DNA of 64,000 bases from Streptomyces lavendofoliae (GCF_014649735.1 NZ_BMTP01000012.1:186001-250000); one strand, 5' to 3'; counted from the first letter of the stretch, positions 43,186-50,853 are shown. The notes: generated from the letters alone by a model not told the origin. Numbers and translations: made by a program.

Positions 43186-43512
43186 GTGATCAGCCCCGAC
43201 CAGTGGTCCACTATCCGCAGCCTCGTCGACTGGATCGACCGCGAGAACGGCCGTAGCCCGCACGAGATCGCCGTGCGGATCCTCAAGGTCACCGAAGAGG
43301 CCGGCGAAGTCGCCTCCGCGTACATCGGCATGACCGGCCAGAACCCGCGCAAGGGCATCACCCACAGCCGCGCCGACGTCGAGGCCGAACTCTGCGACGT
43401 GATCATCACCGCCGCTGTGGCCCTCGCATCGCTCACCGACCAGCCGGCCGCGGTCCTCGACGCGAAGCTCGCCAAGGTCGCCGACCGGGCGGCCGTCACC
43501 CCCGCCCCGTGA
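43186..43512 (+). CDS. MazG-like nucleotide pyrophosphohydrolase
   Basis: A 108-residue protein with the MazG-fold metal motifs: EEAGEV (E-x-x-E) in the first long helix and ELCDV (E-x-x-D) in the second. Such phage enzymes hydrolyse (d)NTPs or reduce (p)ppGpp levels to keep the host active. The GTG start follows AAGGAGA; an in-frame ATG at 43141, overlapping the methyltransferase stop, would add 15 residues (MPASCPSPINPKENP). Confidence 0.82.
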   Translation: MISPDQWSTIRSLVDWIDRENGRSPHEIAVRILKVTEEAGEVASAYIGMTGQNPRKGITHSRADVEAELCDVIITAAVALASLTDQPAAVLDAKLAKVADRAAVTPAP

Positions 43513-43519
43513 CGCAGAC

Positions 43520-43548
43520 GGCCGCCCCGCGGGCAATGCGGGGCGGCC
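43520..43548 (+). terminator. Hairpin after the MazG-like gene
   Basis: An 11-bp perfect GC stem (GGCCGCCCCGC/GCGGGGCGGCC) with a 7-base loop, 8 bases past the stop. No U-tract. Confidence 0.6.
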
Positions 43549-43581
43549 AGCCCACAGTCCACCACACCAGGAGACACACCC

Positions 43582-43803
43582 GTGAACCCAGCCGCCACCC
43601 CGGCGCAGCTCCTCGCCGCCGCCCGGGACGCCGAGATCGCCCGCCGCCCCGACCTGTTCCGCCGCCTCAACCACGCCCAGGACGTCCTCGCCCGCTACGA
43701 CGCCGGCCAGCACGACGACGAGACAGTCGTCGACCAGGCCCTCGCCGACATCAGCGCCGTACTCGCCGAAGCCACCGCCATAGCCCGCGAGGCCCAGCCG
43801 TGA
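43582..43803 (+). CDS. Hypothetical helical protein (73 aa)
   Basis: Two or three amphipathic helices (QLLAAARDAEIARRPDLFRR). GTG start behind CAGGAG. A 4-base overlap with the next gene. Unknown. Confidence 0.58.
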   Translation: MNPAATPAQLLAAARDAEIARRPDLFRRLNHAQDVLARYDAGQHDDETVVDQALADISAVLAEATAIAREAQP

Positions 43804-44015
43804 CCGCCGAGTGGGTCGAGCCGTGCCTGTGGTCCGACGATCCCGAGCAACTCGCCGCCGAACTCGACGCGGCAGAGCGGGCCTTCCTCGACCTCCATGG
43901 CCTCCCCGCCGACGGCAACCCCGACCGCTACCCGCTTATCGACCACGGCCGCAGCCCCGCCCGCCGCCACGTACCCCACCACCGGCCCATTGATGACGTG
44001 TTGGAGGACCTGTAA
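43800..44015 (+). CDS. Hypothetical acidic protein (71 aa)
   Basis: No motif recognised; ends DDVLEDL. Coupled by overlaps to a LuxR-type HTH gene that starts at its stop codon. Confidence 0.52.
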   Translation: MTAEWVEPCLWSDDPEQLAAELDAAERAFLDLHGLPADGNPDRYPLIDHGRSPARRHVPHHRPIDDVLEDL

Positions 44016-44368
44016 TGCCTCGCCGCCCGGACCGGATCAGCCCCGGACAGCTTGCCGCTCTCCGCCTCAGCGCCAGCGGCTACACCTCCCGCGAGATCGC
44101 CCGCCGCCTGAAGACCACCGAGGCCGGCATTCATGTCCGACTCACCGCCGCCACCCACACCCTCGGTGCCCGATCGCGAACTCACGCAGTGGCCATAGCC
44201 CTCTGCACGGGACTGCTTCGGCTCGACGAGGTGGAGATGGGGCGAGAAGCCGCCCAGGCGCCCGTCTCGCGGCCTGAACCGCCACCGGGGTCCGCCAGTC
44301 GGTCCGCTGCTCCGAGAAGCCGCCAGGCGCCCGCACAGCCGATCCGTGACGAGAGGACCGCCGCGTGA
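44015..44368 (+). CDS. LuxR/GerE-type HTH protein (117 aa)
   Basis: Residues about 8-60 form a GerE HTH (ISPGQLAALRLSASGYTSRE, then IARRLKTTEAGIHVRLTAAT, with ARSRTHAVAIAL). There is no N-terminal receiver. The C-terminal half is Pro/Ala-rich. Probably a phage transcription regulator. Confidence 0.78.
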   Translation: MPRRPDRISPGQLAALRLSASGYTSREIARRLKTTEAGIHVRLTAATHTLGARSRTHAVAIALCTGLLRLDEVEMGREAAQAPVSRPEPPPGSASRSAAPRSRQAPAQPIRDERTAA

Positions 44369-44868
44369 ACCCCAAATCGACTCCGCCAGAGGGCCTATAC
44401 GGCCGCGAGAGCGCCCAGGAGGCGGAGAGTGCACCACGAGCCGCCGACGCCGAGAACGCGGCTCAGACGGGCGCTGACGGCTTTGACGGCCCCGGATGCC
44501 TGAACGGCGCGTGCGCAAGGGCCTGCACCACCGAGTGTCGAGAAATCATCAACCACGCCTGGCATTCCTTGCGAGGCACCACCCCCACGCCCGCCCCGGC
44601 CAACGTCCGCAATCAGATCGCGGAGGCGCTCGCTGGGCACGCAGGGTCCAAGGCGTTCCTCACCGACGAGCCCGGCTGGGACCACGTGCGCACGGTGTGG
44701 CTGGCCCACGCCGACGCCGTGCTGCGGGCGCCCGCCATCGCCGAAGCCCTCACGGCCGTCGAACAGGTGCGGCAGATCGCCGAGCACCACCTCCACGACT
44801 CCGACGATGGCACCGACCCGTGCGCCGCCGCCATCCTCGCCGCCCTCGACCAGCAGGAGCGACAGTGA
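44365..44868 (+). CDS. Hypothetical protein with Cys cluster (167 aa)
   Basis: A short Cys-rich patch (CLNGACARACTTECRE) and a helical C-terminal half (VRNQIAEALAGHAG ... ALTAVEQVRQIAEHHLH) often seen in Streptomyces phage proteins that pair with DUF6221-like neighbours. Function unknown. Confidence 0.62.
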   Translation: MNPKSTPPEGLYGRESAQEAESAPRAADAENAAQTGADGFDGPGCLNGACARACTTECREIINHAWHSLRGTTPTPAPANVRNQIAEALAGHAGSKAFLTDEPGWDHVRTVWLAHADAVLRAPAIAEALTAVEQVRQIAEHHLHDSDDGTDPCAAAILAALDQQERQ

Positions 44869-45383
44869 CCGACCTCCACGGCTGGATCACCCAGCAAGTC
44901 GAGCGCGTCGAGGCCGAAGTCCGCGCCCGGCTGATCGGCCACGTCGTCGCCTTCGCCCCGGATGGCGGTGGCACGCCGATCGCCGGGTCGATCACCGACA
45001 TCGACCAGACGGCCGACGGTCTGCAACTCACCGTCGACCAGTACGGCACCCCCACGCCCGGCCCGACGCCGTTCGACCCAGACGCCGTCCTCCGCCGCTG
45101 CGAAGCCGACCGGCGCATCCTCGCCCGGCACGGCACGTGGCCCGGATCCGACTACTGCGACGGGTGCGGGCCCGACCTCGACACCCGCATCTCCGAGTGC
45201 CCCGAGCTCCTGGACCTGGCCCACGCCCACGGCATCACCGACGAGATCCTTGCCAGCCTCGACCACCCCGAGCCCCCGCCTCGCCCGCCGCACACCCCGC
45301 GGCCCGAGCGGATCTGGCCCACCACCCCCATGGCCGACGTGCCGCCCGCACTCCGCGGCCCCAGCTGGCAGGCAGACCGGTGA
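44865..45383 (+). CDS. DUF6221-like hypothetical protein (172 aa)
   Basis: Contains the VLRRCEADRRILARHG segment typical of this Streptomyces phage/prophage family, followed by CDGCGPDL and LLDLAHAHGI. Beta-rich N-terminal half. No known activity. Confidence 0.62.
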   Translation: MTDLHGWITQQVERVEAEVRARLIGHVVAFAPDGGGTPIAGSITDIDQTADGLQLTVDQYGTPTPGPTPFDPDAVLRRCEADRRILARHGTWPGSDYCDGCGPDLDTRISECPELLDLAHAHGITDEILASLDHPEPPPRPPHTPRPERIWPTTPMADVPPALRGPSWQADR

Positions 45384-45523
45384 ACGACCTGAGTAAGCGC
45401 CTCGCCGAGATCCAGGCCCGCTGGGAGCACGGCCACGACGAGCTCACCGACGGGTGCGCCCTATGCATCGCCGAGTACGACGAAGCGTTCCGCGCAGTCC
45501 ACGACCTGCCGCCCGCCGCCTGA
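45380..45523 (+). CDS. Small hypothetical protein (47 aa)
   Basis: VNDLSKRLAEIQARWEHGHD ... CALCIAEY: a short helix then a Cys pair. GTGA overlap with the previous gene. It resembles the start of the 109-residue protein encoded at 32772 (same 'RIAEIQAR' type). Confidence 0.52.
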   Translation: MNDLSKRLAEIQARWEHGHDELTDGCALCIAEYDEAFRAVHDLPPAA

Positions 45524-45554
45524 CCGCACCCGCACCGCCCGAACGGAGAACGCC

Positions 45555-46184
45555 GTGAACGACGCCGCCCCGCTCTGCGTGATCTGCCCCCGCGCCCTGT
45601 TCGACGACGAGCACGGCCGGTACATCTGCCGGCCGTGCGAACGACGCATCGACGAAGACCTCCTCGCCCTCGCCGGCCCCAGCGGGCTGTACGCCCGGCT
45701 CTGCCTCCGCATCCAGCCCGGACGCGGCAGCGGCGGCCCCATCGTCTCCGGCACCCGCGGCGCGTCCATGCCGCCCAGCGAACACGTCCTCACCCTGACC
45801 GCGAACGGCGGCATCGTGTCCACCCTCGAAACCTGGGTCGCCGACTGGGCCACCTACGGGCTCGGCGTCGTCTCCACCGGCGGCCGACTCCAGCACCGCG
45901 TCGACCAGGCCGTCGTCACTCTCCGCCTCAACCTCACCCGAGCCGCCGCCCTCCATCCTGCTCTGGATGAGTTCGCCCGGGAGATCCGGCAGGCGCGACG
46001 CCAGTGCGAGGGACACATAGGCGGCGAGAAGCCGGCCCGCCGCATCCCCGTCGCCTGCCCGTGCGGCCACGTCATCAAGACCACCATCGACACCCAAGGC
46101 GAAACCTGCCGAGGCTGCGGCGAACAGTACGGGCACACCGAAGTGCTCCGGCTGCCCATGGCGGAGAGGCGGGCAGCGGCGTGA
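45555..46184 (+). CDS. Double zinc-ribbon phage protein (209 aa)
   Basis: An N-terminal CVICPRALFDDEHGRYICRPCE and a C-terminal CPCGHVIKTTIDTQGETCRGCG each form a zinc ribbon, with an alpha-helical middle. Widespread in Streptomyces prophages. It is the last gene of the first rightward operon and is followed by a strong terminator. Confidence 0.72.
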   Translation: MNDAAPLCVICPRALFDDEHGRYICRPCERRIDEDLLALAGPSGLYARLCLRIQPGRGSGGPIVSGTRGASMPPSEHVLTLTANGGIVSTLETWVADWATYGLGVVSTGGRLQHRVDQAVVTLRLNLTRAAALHPALDEFAREIRQARRQCEGHIGGEKPARRIPVACPCGHVIKTTIDTQGETCRGCGEQYGHTEVLRLPMAERRAAA

Positions 46185-46187
46185 CAA

Positions 46188-46212
46188 AGGCCCCGACCGA
46201 TGGTCGGGGCCT
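46188..46212. terminator. Bidirectional terminator ending the early operon
   Basis: An 11-bp perfect stem (AGGCCCCGACC/GGTCGGGGCCT) with a 3-base loop between convergent genes. Confidence 0.82.
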
Positions 46213-46228
46213 CCTCGTGCGTATGGGG

Positions 46229-46684
46229 TCAGCGGCTCGAAGTCGCGAGGTACTCGGCGCGCAGCGTGGCCAGCTGGGCGTGCTTGCGGCGCATCTCGTC
46301 GACCCGCGCCTGCAGCGTGTTGATCACAGTCTCGAAGCCGTCCGGGTCGAGGCCCTCGATCCAGTGGTCGTCGACGACCTCGATGTCGATGTGGGGCAGA
46401 CGCTGGGAGACGCTTCGGTCAAACGGGTTGACGTTGACCATCAACCCGAGAACGCGGAACTCCTCCGGCTCACCGTCCACGTTGATCGGCAGCGTGACGC
46501 TCTCCGGCTCCTGGTAGCACCAAATGTCGTCGCGGAACGTCGGCGACCCCATATCGCCGCCGTGGTCTGCAACGCAGCCGCGCATGCAGGTGATCGAAAC
46601 CTGCCGGCCGGTAGCCCGGTCAGTGAACGACCAGGATCGGGGCTGGTCCGTGGCGACGGAAGAGGGCAGAGTTGATACGCTCAT
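46229..46684 (-). CDS. DUF6907-like hypothetical protein (151 aa)
   Basis: A 151-residue protein (WSFTDRATGRQVSITCMRGC, then CVADHGGDMGSPTF ... DDIWCYQ) resembling a Streptomyces family usually named DUF6907, with a few conserved Cys/His. A coiled C-terminal helix follows (DEMRRKHAQLATLRAEYLA). Clear Shine-Dalgarno (AAGGAG). Reversed relative to the operon and possibly expressed in the lysogen. Confidence 0.7.
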   Translation of the reverse strand: MSVSTLPSSVATDQPRSWSFTDRATGRQVSITCMRGCVADHGGDMGSPTFRDDIWCYQEPESVTLPINVDGEPEEFRVLGLMVNVNPFDRSVSQRLPHIDIEVVDDHWIEGLDPDGFETVINTLQARVDEMRRKHAQLATLRAEYLATSSR

Positions 46685-46748
46685 GGAGAGCTCCTTCTTT
46701 GATCGGGATGAGCGACTGATCAGCGGACGGCCATCCGCTGGTTGAACA

Positions 46749-46772
46749 GGCCGGGCGTTTCAGCGCCCGGCC
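46749..46772. terminator. Hairpin terminator downstream of the zinc-finger/GIY-YIG gene
   Basis: A 9-bp stem (GGCCGGGCG/CGCCCGGCC) with loop TTTCAG between two leftward genes. Confidence 0.68.
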
Positions 46773-46779
46773 TTCGTCT

Positions 46780-47904
46780 TTACCGGGGGGCGTGTTCCCT
46801 TCGAGGGTCCTGACGTGGCGCACCGGCCGGTGAGGGCTTGGGTACCGACGACGCCGTCCACCCGTCCGTCAATGCAAGGATCAAAGCCAGGGTGCGAACG
46901 GGGAAGTACTCAGCTCCTCGGACGGGTGACTCTCGGGCGTCCCGGAGCGCTGCTAGGACAGTCCGCTCCAATCGCGGCGCAACGTCGCCGGGCAGACCCT
47001 CAACGAGGCGTATGACGTGGTCGAAGCCGTCGCGTGCGTGATGTCTAAGCCGAGGCCGCGGATCGCCAGATGTGATGCCGAACTTGACGACGTCGTTCAG
47101 GTCGTCGGCGACGACATAGAAGACGTCCCATGCCTTGCCCGCGCATGTGCGACAGAGACCGCGGCCCTGTTGCACATCGCTCGGTCGGGCCGCACTCTCG
47201 TGCCCCTGAGCGCAGCGAACTCGATGACCCTCACCTGCACCCAGCCAGACTGGTTCGAGGACGATGCCGCCCAGCTTCTTGACACGGGCTTGAAACGCTG
47301 CCTCTGCGGCCCGTGGATCGCGCCCCGCACATACACGACAGATTCCCTTGCCCTGTTGCACATGACTGGGGCGAGGCGTGCTCTCGTGCCCCTGAGCGCA
47401 GCGAACTCGATGACCCTTGTTCTTGCCGAGCCATGTCGTTTCCAGAACAACGCCGCCCAGCTCGTCCACGCGGGAACGAAATGCCTCCTCAGCCGCCTTC
47501 GGGTCGTTGCGCGCGCATGTGCGACAGAGGCCGCCCCCCTGCTGGACGTGGTTTGGTCGAGGCGCAGCCAAATGCCCTGCAGCACAGCGGACACGGTGTC
47601 CGTGGTGTTTGCCGAGCCACATCGGTTCCAACACTTCCCCACCGAGTTCTGTGACTCGCTGGCGAAATGCCGCCTCGGTGGCTCTGGGGTCGTTGCCGGC
47701 ACACGTGCGGCAGAGGCCCTTACCTTTCTGCACATCTGTCGGGCGAGGAGTAGCCAAATGGCCTTGGACGCAACGGACACGGTGGCAGTAGCGGGCTCCG
47801 AGCCAATTCGGTTCGAGCACCTCGCCGCCCAGCTCCTCGACGCGAGCGCGGAAGTTGGCCTCAGCTTGTGTCGACCGGACTGAGCGCTTTCGAGTGGCGG
47901 TCAC
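46780..47904 (-). CDS. Four tandem zinc-finger repeats fused to a GIY-YIG nuclease-like domain
   Basis: A 374-residue protein. Four repeats of 62 residues (about 16-77, 78-139, 140-201 and 202-258) each contain LGGxVLExxWLG, then HRVRC-x3-H and a C-x2-C in GxCRxCA. This C-x3-H-x15-C-x2-C pattern suggests one zinc per repeat. The C-terminal domain (about 260-345) reads DVFYVVADDL, KFGITSGDPRPRLRHHARDG and LERTVLAAL, matching the GIY, YIG, Arg and Glu elements of GIY-YIG nucleases. The basic Pro/Arg tail may bind DNA. It is isolated between terminators in reverse orientation with its own promoter, as a moron would be. A DNA-targeting or homing role is inferred. Confidence 0.8.
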   Translation of the reverse strand: MTATRKRSVRSTQAEANFRARVEELGGEVLEPNWLGARYCHRVRCVQGHLATPRPTDVQKGKGLCRTCAGNDPRATEAAFRQRVTELGGEVLEPMWLGKHHGHRVRCAAGHLAAPRPNHVQQGGGLCRTCARNDPKAAEEAFRSRVDELGGVVLETTWLGKNKGHRVRCAQGHESTPRPSHVQQGKGICRVCAGRDPRAAEAAFQARVKKLGGIVLEPVWLGAGEGHRVRCAQGHESAARPSDVQQGRGLCRTCAGKAWDVFYVVADDLNDVVKFGITSGDPRPRLRHHARDGFDHVIRLVEGLPGDVAPRLERTVLAALRDARESPVRGAEYFPVRTLALILALTDGWTASSVPKPSPAGAPRQDPRREHAPR

Positions 47905-47981
47905 GCGGGCGCTCCGGGTGTCGGTGATCCGGCATTGCGCGAGAGATGGAGCGCAGTGCGCTCGGCTAGCACTTCCGTCAT
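47901..47981 (-). CDS. 26-codon leader ORF upstream of the GIY-YIG gene
   Basis: MTEVLAERTALHLSRNAGSP and six more residues. It has GGAAGG six bases before its ATG, and its stop overlaps the GTG of the GIY-YIG gene (GTGA), so the nuclease gene is probably translated by coupling to it. It could instead be a short regulatory peptide. Confidence 0.45.
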   Translation of the reverse strand: MTEVLAERTALHLSRNAGSPTPGAPA

Positions 47982-48038
47982 TTACATCCTTCCGGCATGC
48001 GACGGTGACACGCTCCGTGCGGATGGAGTCACGGAACG

Positions 48039-48067
48039 ACAGTAATGCTTATTCGCATCTGTATCAA
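48039..48067 (-). promoter_or_regulatory. Leftward promoter of the GIY-YIG gene
   Basis: TTGATA and TACTGT with a 17-base spacer on the minus strand give a start about 130 bases before the GTG, leaving a leader that contains the short ORF. Confidence 0.6.
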
Positions 48068-48095
48068 GCTCTCGCGTGAGACTGGGCATGCGAAA

Positions 48096-48117
48096 GCCCC
48101 CGACCTGCGCCGGGGGC
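48096..48117 (-). terminator. Terminator of the GntR gene
   Basis: A 7-bp GC stem (GCCCCCG/CGGGGGC) with an 8-base loop, followed on the minus strand by TTTCG, 13 bases past the stop. Confidence 0.7.
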
Positions 48118-48130
48118 CCTCTGGTTGAAC

Positions 48131-48895
48131 TCAGTGAAGGGGCAGGCGGTAGCCCATCTTGAACAGGTGGGCTGGCTTCACGAGGGTGGTCACCTCGATG
48201 GGGCGCCGGTCGTCGCTGTAGACGACGCGGAACACCTCGATCACTGGAATATCCGCCGGCAGCTCGAGGTGCACATACTCGCGCGTGGTCGCCGGCCGGG
48301 AGGAGACTTCATCCTCCTGCTCGCGTGGCGAGTACCCCATGGCGGCGAGGAGGGTTGGAGACCCGCCGGGGATCTTCCGTCGATCCGCCAAGCCCGTCCC
48401 CCGTGCCAGGTCGACCGGATAGTACGAGTCGACCACTTCGGCCGGCTCGTCATCCAGGAGCCCGACACGGGATCGAAGCACGGCAACCTCACCGTCCGCC
48501 AGTCCGAGAACGGCTCGAACCCTGCGAGGGGGGGCCGACTCGCCAACGAACAGGAGGCGGTTGGCGCCTCGCTGCGATCGCTTGGCCGCTTCGGTCACCC
48601 AGCGGTAGGGCTGCCCGTCTTCCGCTGGCGCCATGAAAGACGCTGGCTGGATGGTCTGTGTCGCCCGCTCTCGGACATAGACGCCACTACCCGCCCGACC
48701 CTCAAGCAGACCTTCGGTCTTTAGGATCCCGAGGGCCCGCTGGATCGTCACGTTCGACGCTCCATACTCTCCAACGAGGTCCTCGGTGGTGGGGATCTTC
48801 GAGCCGGGCTCCCAGTCGCCCGACATGATCAGCTGGCGAAGGTTCGCGGCGATCCGCTCAGCGAGGGGCCTCTTGTCTTCGTGCGGCTTAGCCAC
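48131..48895 (-). CDS. GntR-family repressor (HutC-like; KorSA/TraR type)
   Basis: A 254-residue regulator. Residues about 10-75 form the GntR winged HTH (PLAERIAANLRQLIMSGDWE, then SKIPTTEDLVGEYGASNVTI and LKTEGLLEGRAGSGVYVRE). The C-terminal UTRA-type domain ends YSDDRRPIEVTTLVKPAHLF. GntR proteins of this kind (for example KorSA of pSAM2) repress transfer operons of actinomycete elements. Here it is divergent from the operon ending in an FtsK-like gene, with overlapping promoters and a palindromic operator between. Start GTG behind GAGGTGG; a longer frame with a CKKCG motif is less likely. Confidence 0.9.
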   Translation of the reverse strand: MAKPHEDKRPLAERIAANLRQLIMSGDWEPGSKIPTTEDLVGEYGASNVTIQRALGILKTEGLLEGRAGSGVYVRERATQTIQPASFMAPAEDGQPYRWVTEAAKRSQRGANRLLFVGESAPPRRVRAVLGLADGEVAVLRSRVGLLDDEPAEVVDSYYPVDLARGTGLADRRKIPGGSPTLLAAMGYSPREQEDEVSSRPATTREYVHLELPADIPVIEVFRVVYSDDRRPIEVTTLVKPAHLFKMGYRLPLH

Positions 48896-49024
48896 GTCAG
48901 TCCACCTCGATCTCGCTAGTGCTCCACATTTCTTGCACCCACGCCTTCCTCCCTGTCCGGGCTCTGACCTGAAGCTTAATGCCTTGATGCGTACACGAGT
49001 CCGGTTGGCCAGGGACACGCACGA

Positions 49025-49064
49025 CCCATAGGGCTTGATACAAGGTGCATCAAACCTTTATGGT
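49025..49064. promoter_or_regulatory. Overlapping divergent promoters with a GntR-type operator
   Basis: Rightward: TTGATA (49035) and TATGGT (49059) with an 18-base spacer. Leftward: TTGATG (49053-49048) and TATGGG (49030-49025) with 17. Both -35 hexamers form the arms of an inverted repeat TTGAT...ATCAA (49035-49053). A further TTGATGC occurs at 48984. One repressor bound at the palindrome would shut both promoters. Confidence 0.72.
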
Positions 49065-49100
49065 TGCGACAACGCCCCAAGCCCACGAAGGGAGCAGTGA

Positions 49101-49307
49101 ATGCTGCGCGTGAAGGAGGTCGCGACCCGACTCAAGGTGCACCCCGCGACCGTGTATCGCTGGATCAAGGACGGCCACCTGGAGGCCGTCCGCTACGGAA
49201 AGCCGCAGGTTGCGGGAGCCGTCACGCGTGGCCCCGGCGGAGCGATCCGCGTGCCCGAGTCCGCGCTCGCCGCATTCACCCCGCCCCCGGAAGCCGAGGC
49301 CGCGTGA
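49101..49307 (+). CDS. Excisionase/BldC-like HTH protein (68 aa)
   Basis: A MerR-type winged HTH (LRVKEVATRLKVHPATVYRW, then IKDGHLEAVRYGK ... GGAIRVPESALAAF) with the layout of Xis/BldC proteins. First gene of the second rightward operon. It may be a second directionality factor or an activator of the transfer-like genes. Confidence 0.8.
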   Translation: MLRVKEVATRLKVHPATVYRWIKDGHLEAVRYGKPQVAGAVTRGPGGAIRVPESALAAFTPPPEAEAA

Positions 49308-49384
49308 TGACCGACGACGAGCGCAAGGCCCTGTCGGACAAGGTCCGCGACGCAAACAAGCGGTCGAGCACCCGGCCCAAGTAG
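49307..49384 (+). CDS. Short ORF downstream of the HTH gene (25 aa)
   Basis: MTDDERKALSDKVRDANKRS and five more residues: a charged helix. Its ATG overlaps the preceding stop (TGATG). Coding is plausible from coupling only. Confidence 0.42.
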   Translation: MTDDERKALSDKVRDANKRSSTRPK

Positions 49385-49472
49385 GCCCCTCTGACCGCCG
49401 CGTCCGCGGTCCCACCCCCTGCCGCGGGCGCGGCACCTCCTCCCATCCGCTTGACCAACGGAAGGCACAGCC

Positions 49473-49853
49473 ATGTCTCAGACCACCGTCATCACCGACA
49501 TCGTCAACGCCGAGGTCGACAAGCTGAAGCGCGAATACGCCCGGAAGGAGTTCCAGGGGGTCCACTCCGGTTCGGTCCGGTTCGGACTGTTCGGGAACCT
49601 GGTGGGCGCCGAGGTCTCAGCGGAGCAGCGCATCGCCGTGGGCAAGATCGACGGGGGCGTGTGTGTCAGCCACACCCTCGTAGCCGTCTGCACCGGCTTC
49701 GGCTGCACCGACCCGCTCATCGAGGTCTCGACGCGCCGCCTGATCTTCGACTGCGACCACGGCGACGTCACCGAAGCAAGCCGACAGCTCGCCCGCGAGC
49801 ACGCCCAGTCCCACGCCGAGACCTGCCGGGCCATGCCCCGCCCCACCGCCTGA
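49473..49853 (+). CDS. Hypothetical protein (126 aa)
   Basis: Mixed alpha/beta, with a C/H-containing C-terminal half (CTGFGCTDPL ... FDCDHGD ... HAETCRAM). GAAGGCACAG precedes the ATG. No family recognised. Confidence 0.6.
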   Translation: MSQTTVITDIVNAEVDKLKREYARKEFQGVHSGSVRFGLFGNLVGAEVSAEQRIAVGKIDGGVCVSHTLVAVCTGFGCTDPLIEVSTRRLIFDCDHGDVTEASRQLAREHAQSHAETCRAMPRPTA

Positions 49854-49894
49854 CCTCCCGCCGCCCCGGGCACCCCGAACCGAAGGAGAAGCCC

Positions 49895-50071
49895 ATGGAG
49901 CCCAGCATCCACGGCCACGAACTGTCCCCCGGTGACGAGCTCGGCCACGACACCGCCCCCACCTGCTGCGGCGGCGAGATGGACCCCACGAACAGCACCA
50001 CGTACAGGTGCGGCCACTGCGGCACGGTCCTCGAGGTCAACGGCCTCGGCCTCGTCTCCGACATCCGCTAG
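49895..50071 (+). CDS. Small zinc-ribbon protein (58 aa)
   Basis: CCGGEM and CGHCG form a likely zinc ribbon. Strong Shine-Dalgarno (GAAGGAGAA). Role unknown. Confidence 0.6.
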   Translation: MEPSIHGHELSPGDELGHDTAPTCCGGEMDPTNSTTYRCGHCGTVLEVNGLGLVSDIR

Positions 50072-50115
50072 GTCCCCTCCCCATCCCGGTTTGACCACCC
50101 GAACGGAGATTCGCC

Positions 50116-50283
50116 ATGCGTTTCACGACCCGCCTGATCGACCAGTACCTGACCGCTCTGCGTACCGGCGACGAGCTGGAGATCGCCCGCATCGAGGCTG
50201 TCGCCGCCGATTACGACGCCCACAACCCGGACTCCCGGCTCCTCGACGAGCTCGAGGCCCTTCGGATCCCGGTGGCGGCGTGA
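50116..50283 (+). CDS. Small helical protein (55 aa)
   Basis: MRFTTRLIDQYLTALRTGDE ... RLLDELEALRIPVAA: two amphipathic helices. Its stop overlaps the ATG of the next membrane protein gene. Confidence 0.58.
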   Translation: MRFTTRLIDQYLTALRTGDELEIARIEAVAADYDAHNPDSRLLDELEALRIPVAA

Positions 50284-50675
50284 TGCTGCCCCGCCCCGTC
50301 GCCGACTGGCTCGCCCTGTGGCGCGACCTGCCCCGCCACCCCCGCCAGGTGCTGCTGAACCGGGCGCACTACCCGACCAGCTCGATCGCGATCGTCGCAT
50401 GCATGGCGCTTGACCTGATCGTCGGAAGCCCGGTCACGACCTACCTGACCTACACCGCCCTGCTCATCGGCGGCCCGAGCAGCGCAGTCGCCATCGGCGG
50501 ATCGGTCGCCCACTCCCTGTGGGGACGCGGCCGGATCTGGAACGACCTCGAATGCGAGCCGTGCCGGCCCGGCCCGGACGACGGCGATGACGACGAGCCG
50601 GAGCCCGACGACCCGGCCGGCGGCGGGGGCCTCGCCCTCGACCGGCTCTGCGACCAGCACGTCCTTGCCGCGTGA
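50283..50675 (+). CDS. Membrane protein of the transfer-like operon (130 aa)
   Basis: Two hydrophobic helices (SSIAIVACMALDLIVGSPVT and YTALLIGGPSSAVAIGGSVA) are followed by a Cys pair and an acidic tail. Small membrane (Spd-like) proteins commonly sit upstream of TraB genes in actinomycete conjugative elements. The assignment is by position only. Confidence 0.6.
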   Translation: MLPRPVADWLALWRDLPRHPRQVLLNRAHYPTSSIAIVACMALDLIVGSPVTTYLTYTALLIGGPSSAVAIGGSVAHSLWGRGRIWNDLECEPCRPGPDDGDDDEPEPDDPAGGGGLALDRLCDQHVLAA

Positions 50676-50713
50676 CCGGCTGCCCGCCGGGCCCGAACCC
50701 GAGAGGACGCCTG

Positions 50714-50818
50714 ATGGCTGACGACCCGTGCGCAGACCACTGCCCGCAGGAGCTGGACCACGAGCAGTTCTTCGCCCGAGGCATGCCCGCCCTCTGCGGG
50801 TGCACCCCAGCCGAGTAG
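50714..50818 (+). CDS. Cys-containing micro-protein (34 aa)
   Basis: MADDPCADHCPQELDHEQFF and a CGC tail; possibly a single zinc site. GAGAGGAC precedes the ATG. Confidence 0.45.
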   Translation: MADDPCADHCPQELDHEQFFARGMPALCGCTPAE

Positions 50819-50853
50819 TCCACCACCCAGCAACAGACCGAAAGGACCCCGTC

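Noticed and set aside
46815..47883. Rightward frames opposite the zinc-finger/GIY-YIG gene
   Set aside because: Their repeats merely mirror those of the leftward gene, and they lack domains and ribosome-binding sites.
48896..49018. N-terminal extension of the GntR protein with a CKKCG motif
   Set aside because: It would begin at or upstream of the predicted transcription start and lacks a Shine-Dalgarno, while the GTG at 48895 has GAGGTGG and matches the family start.
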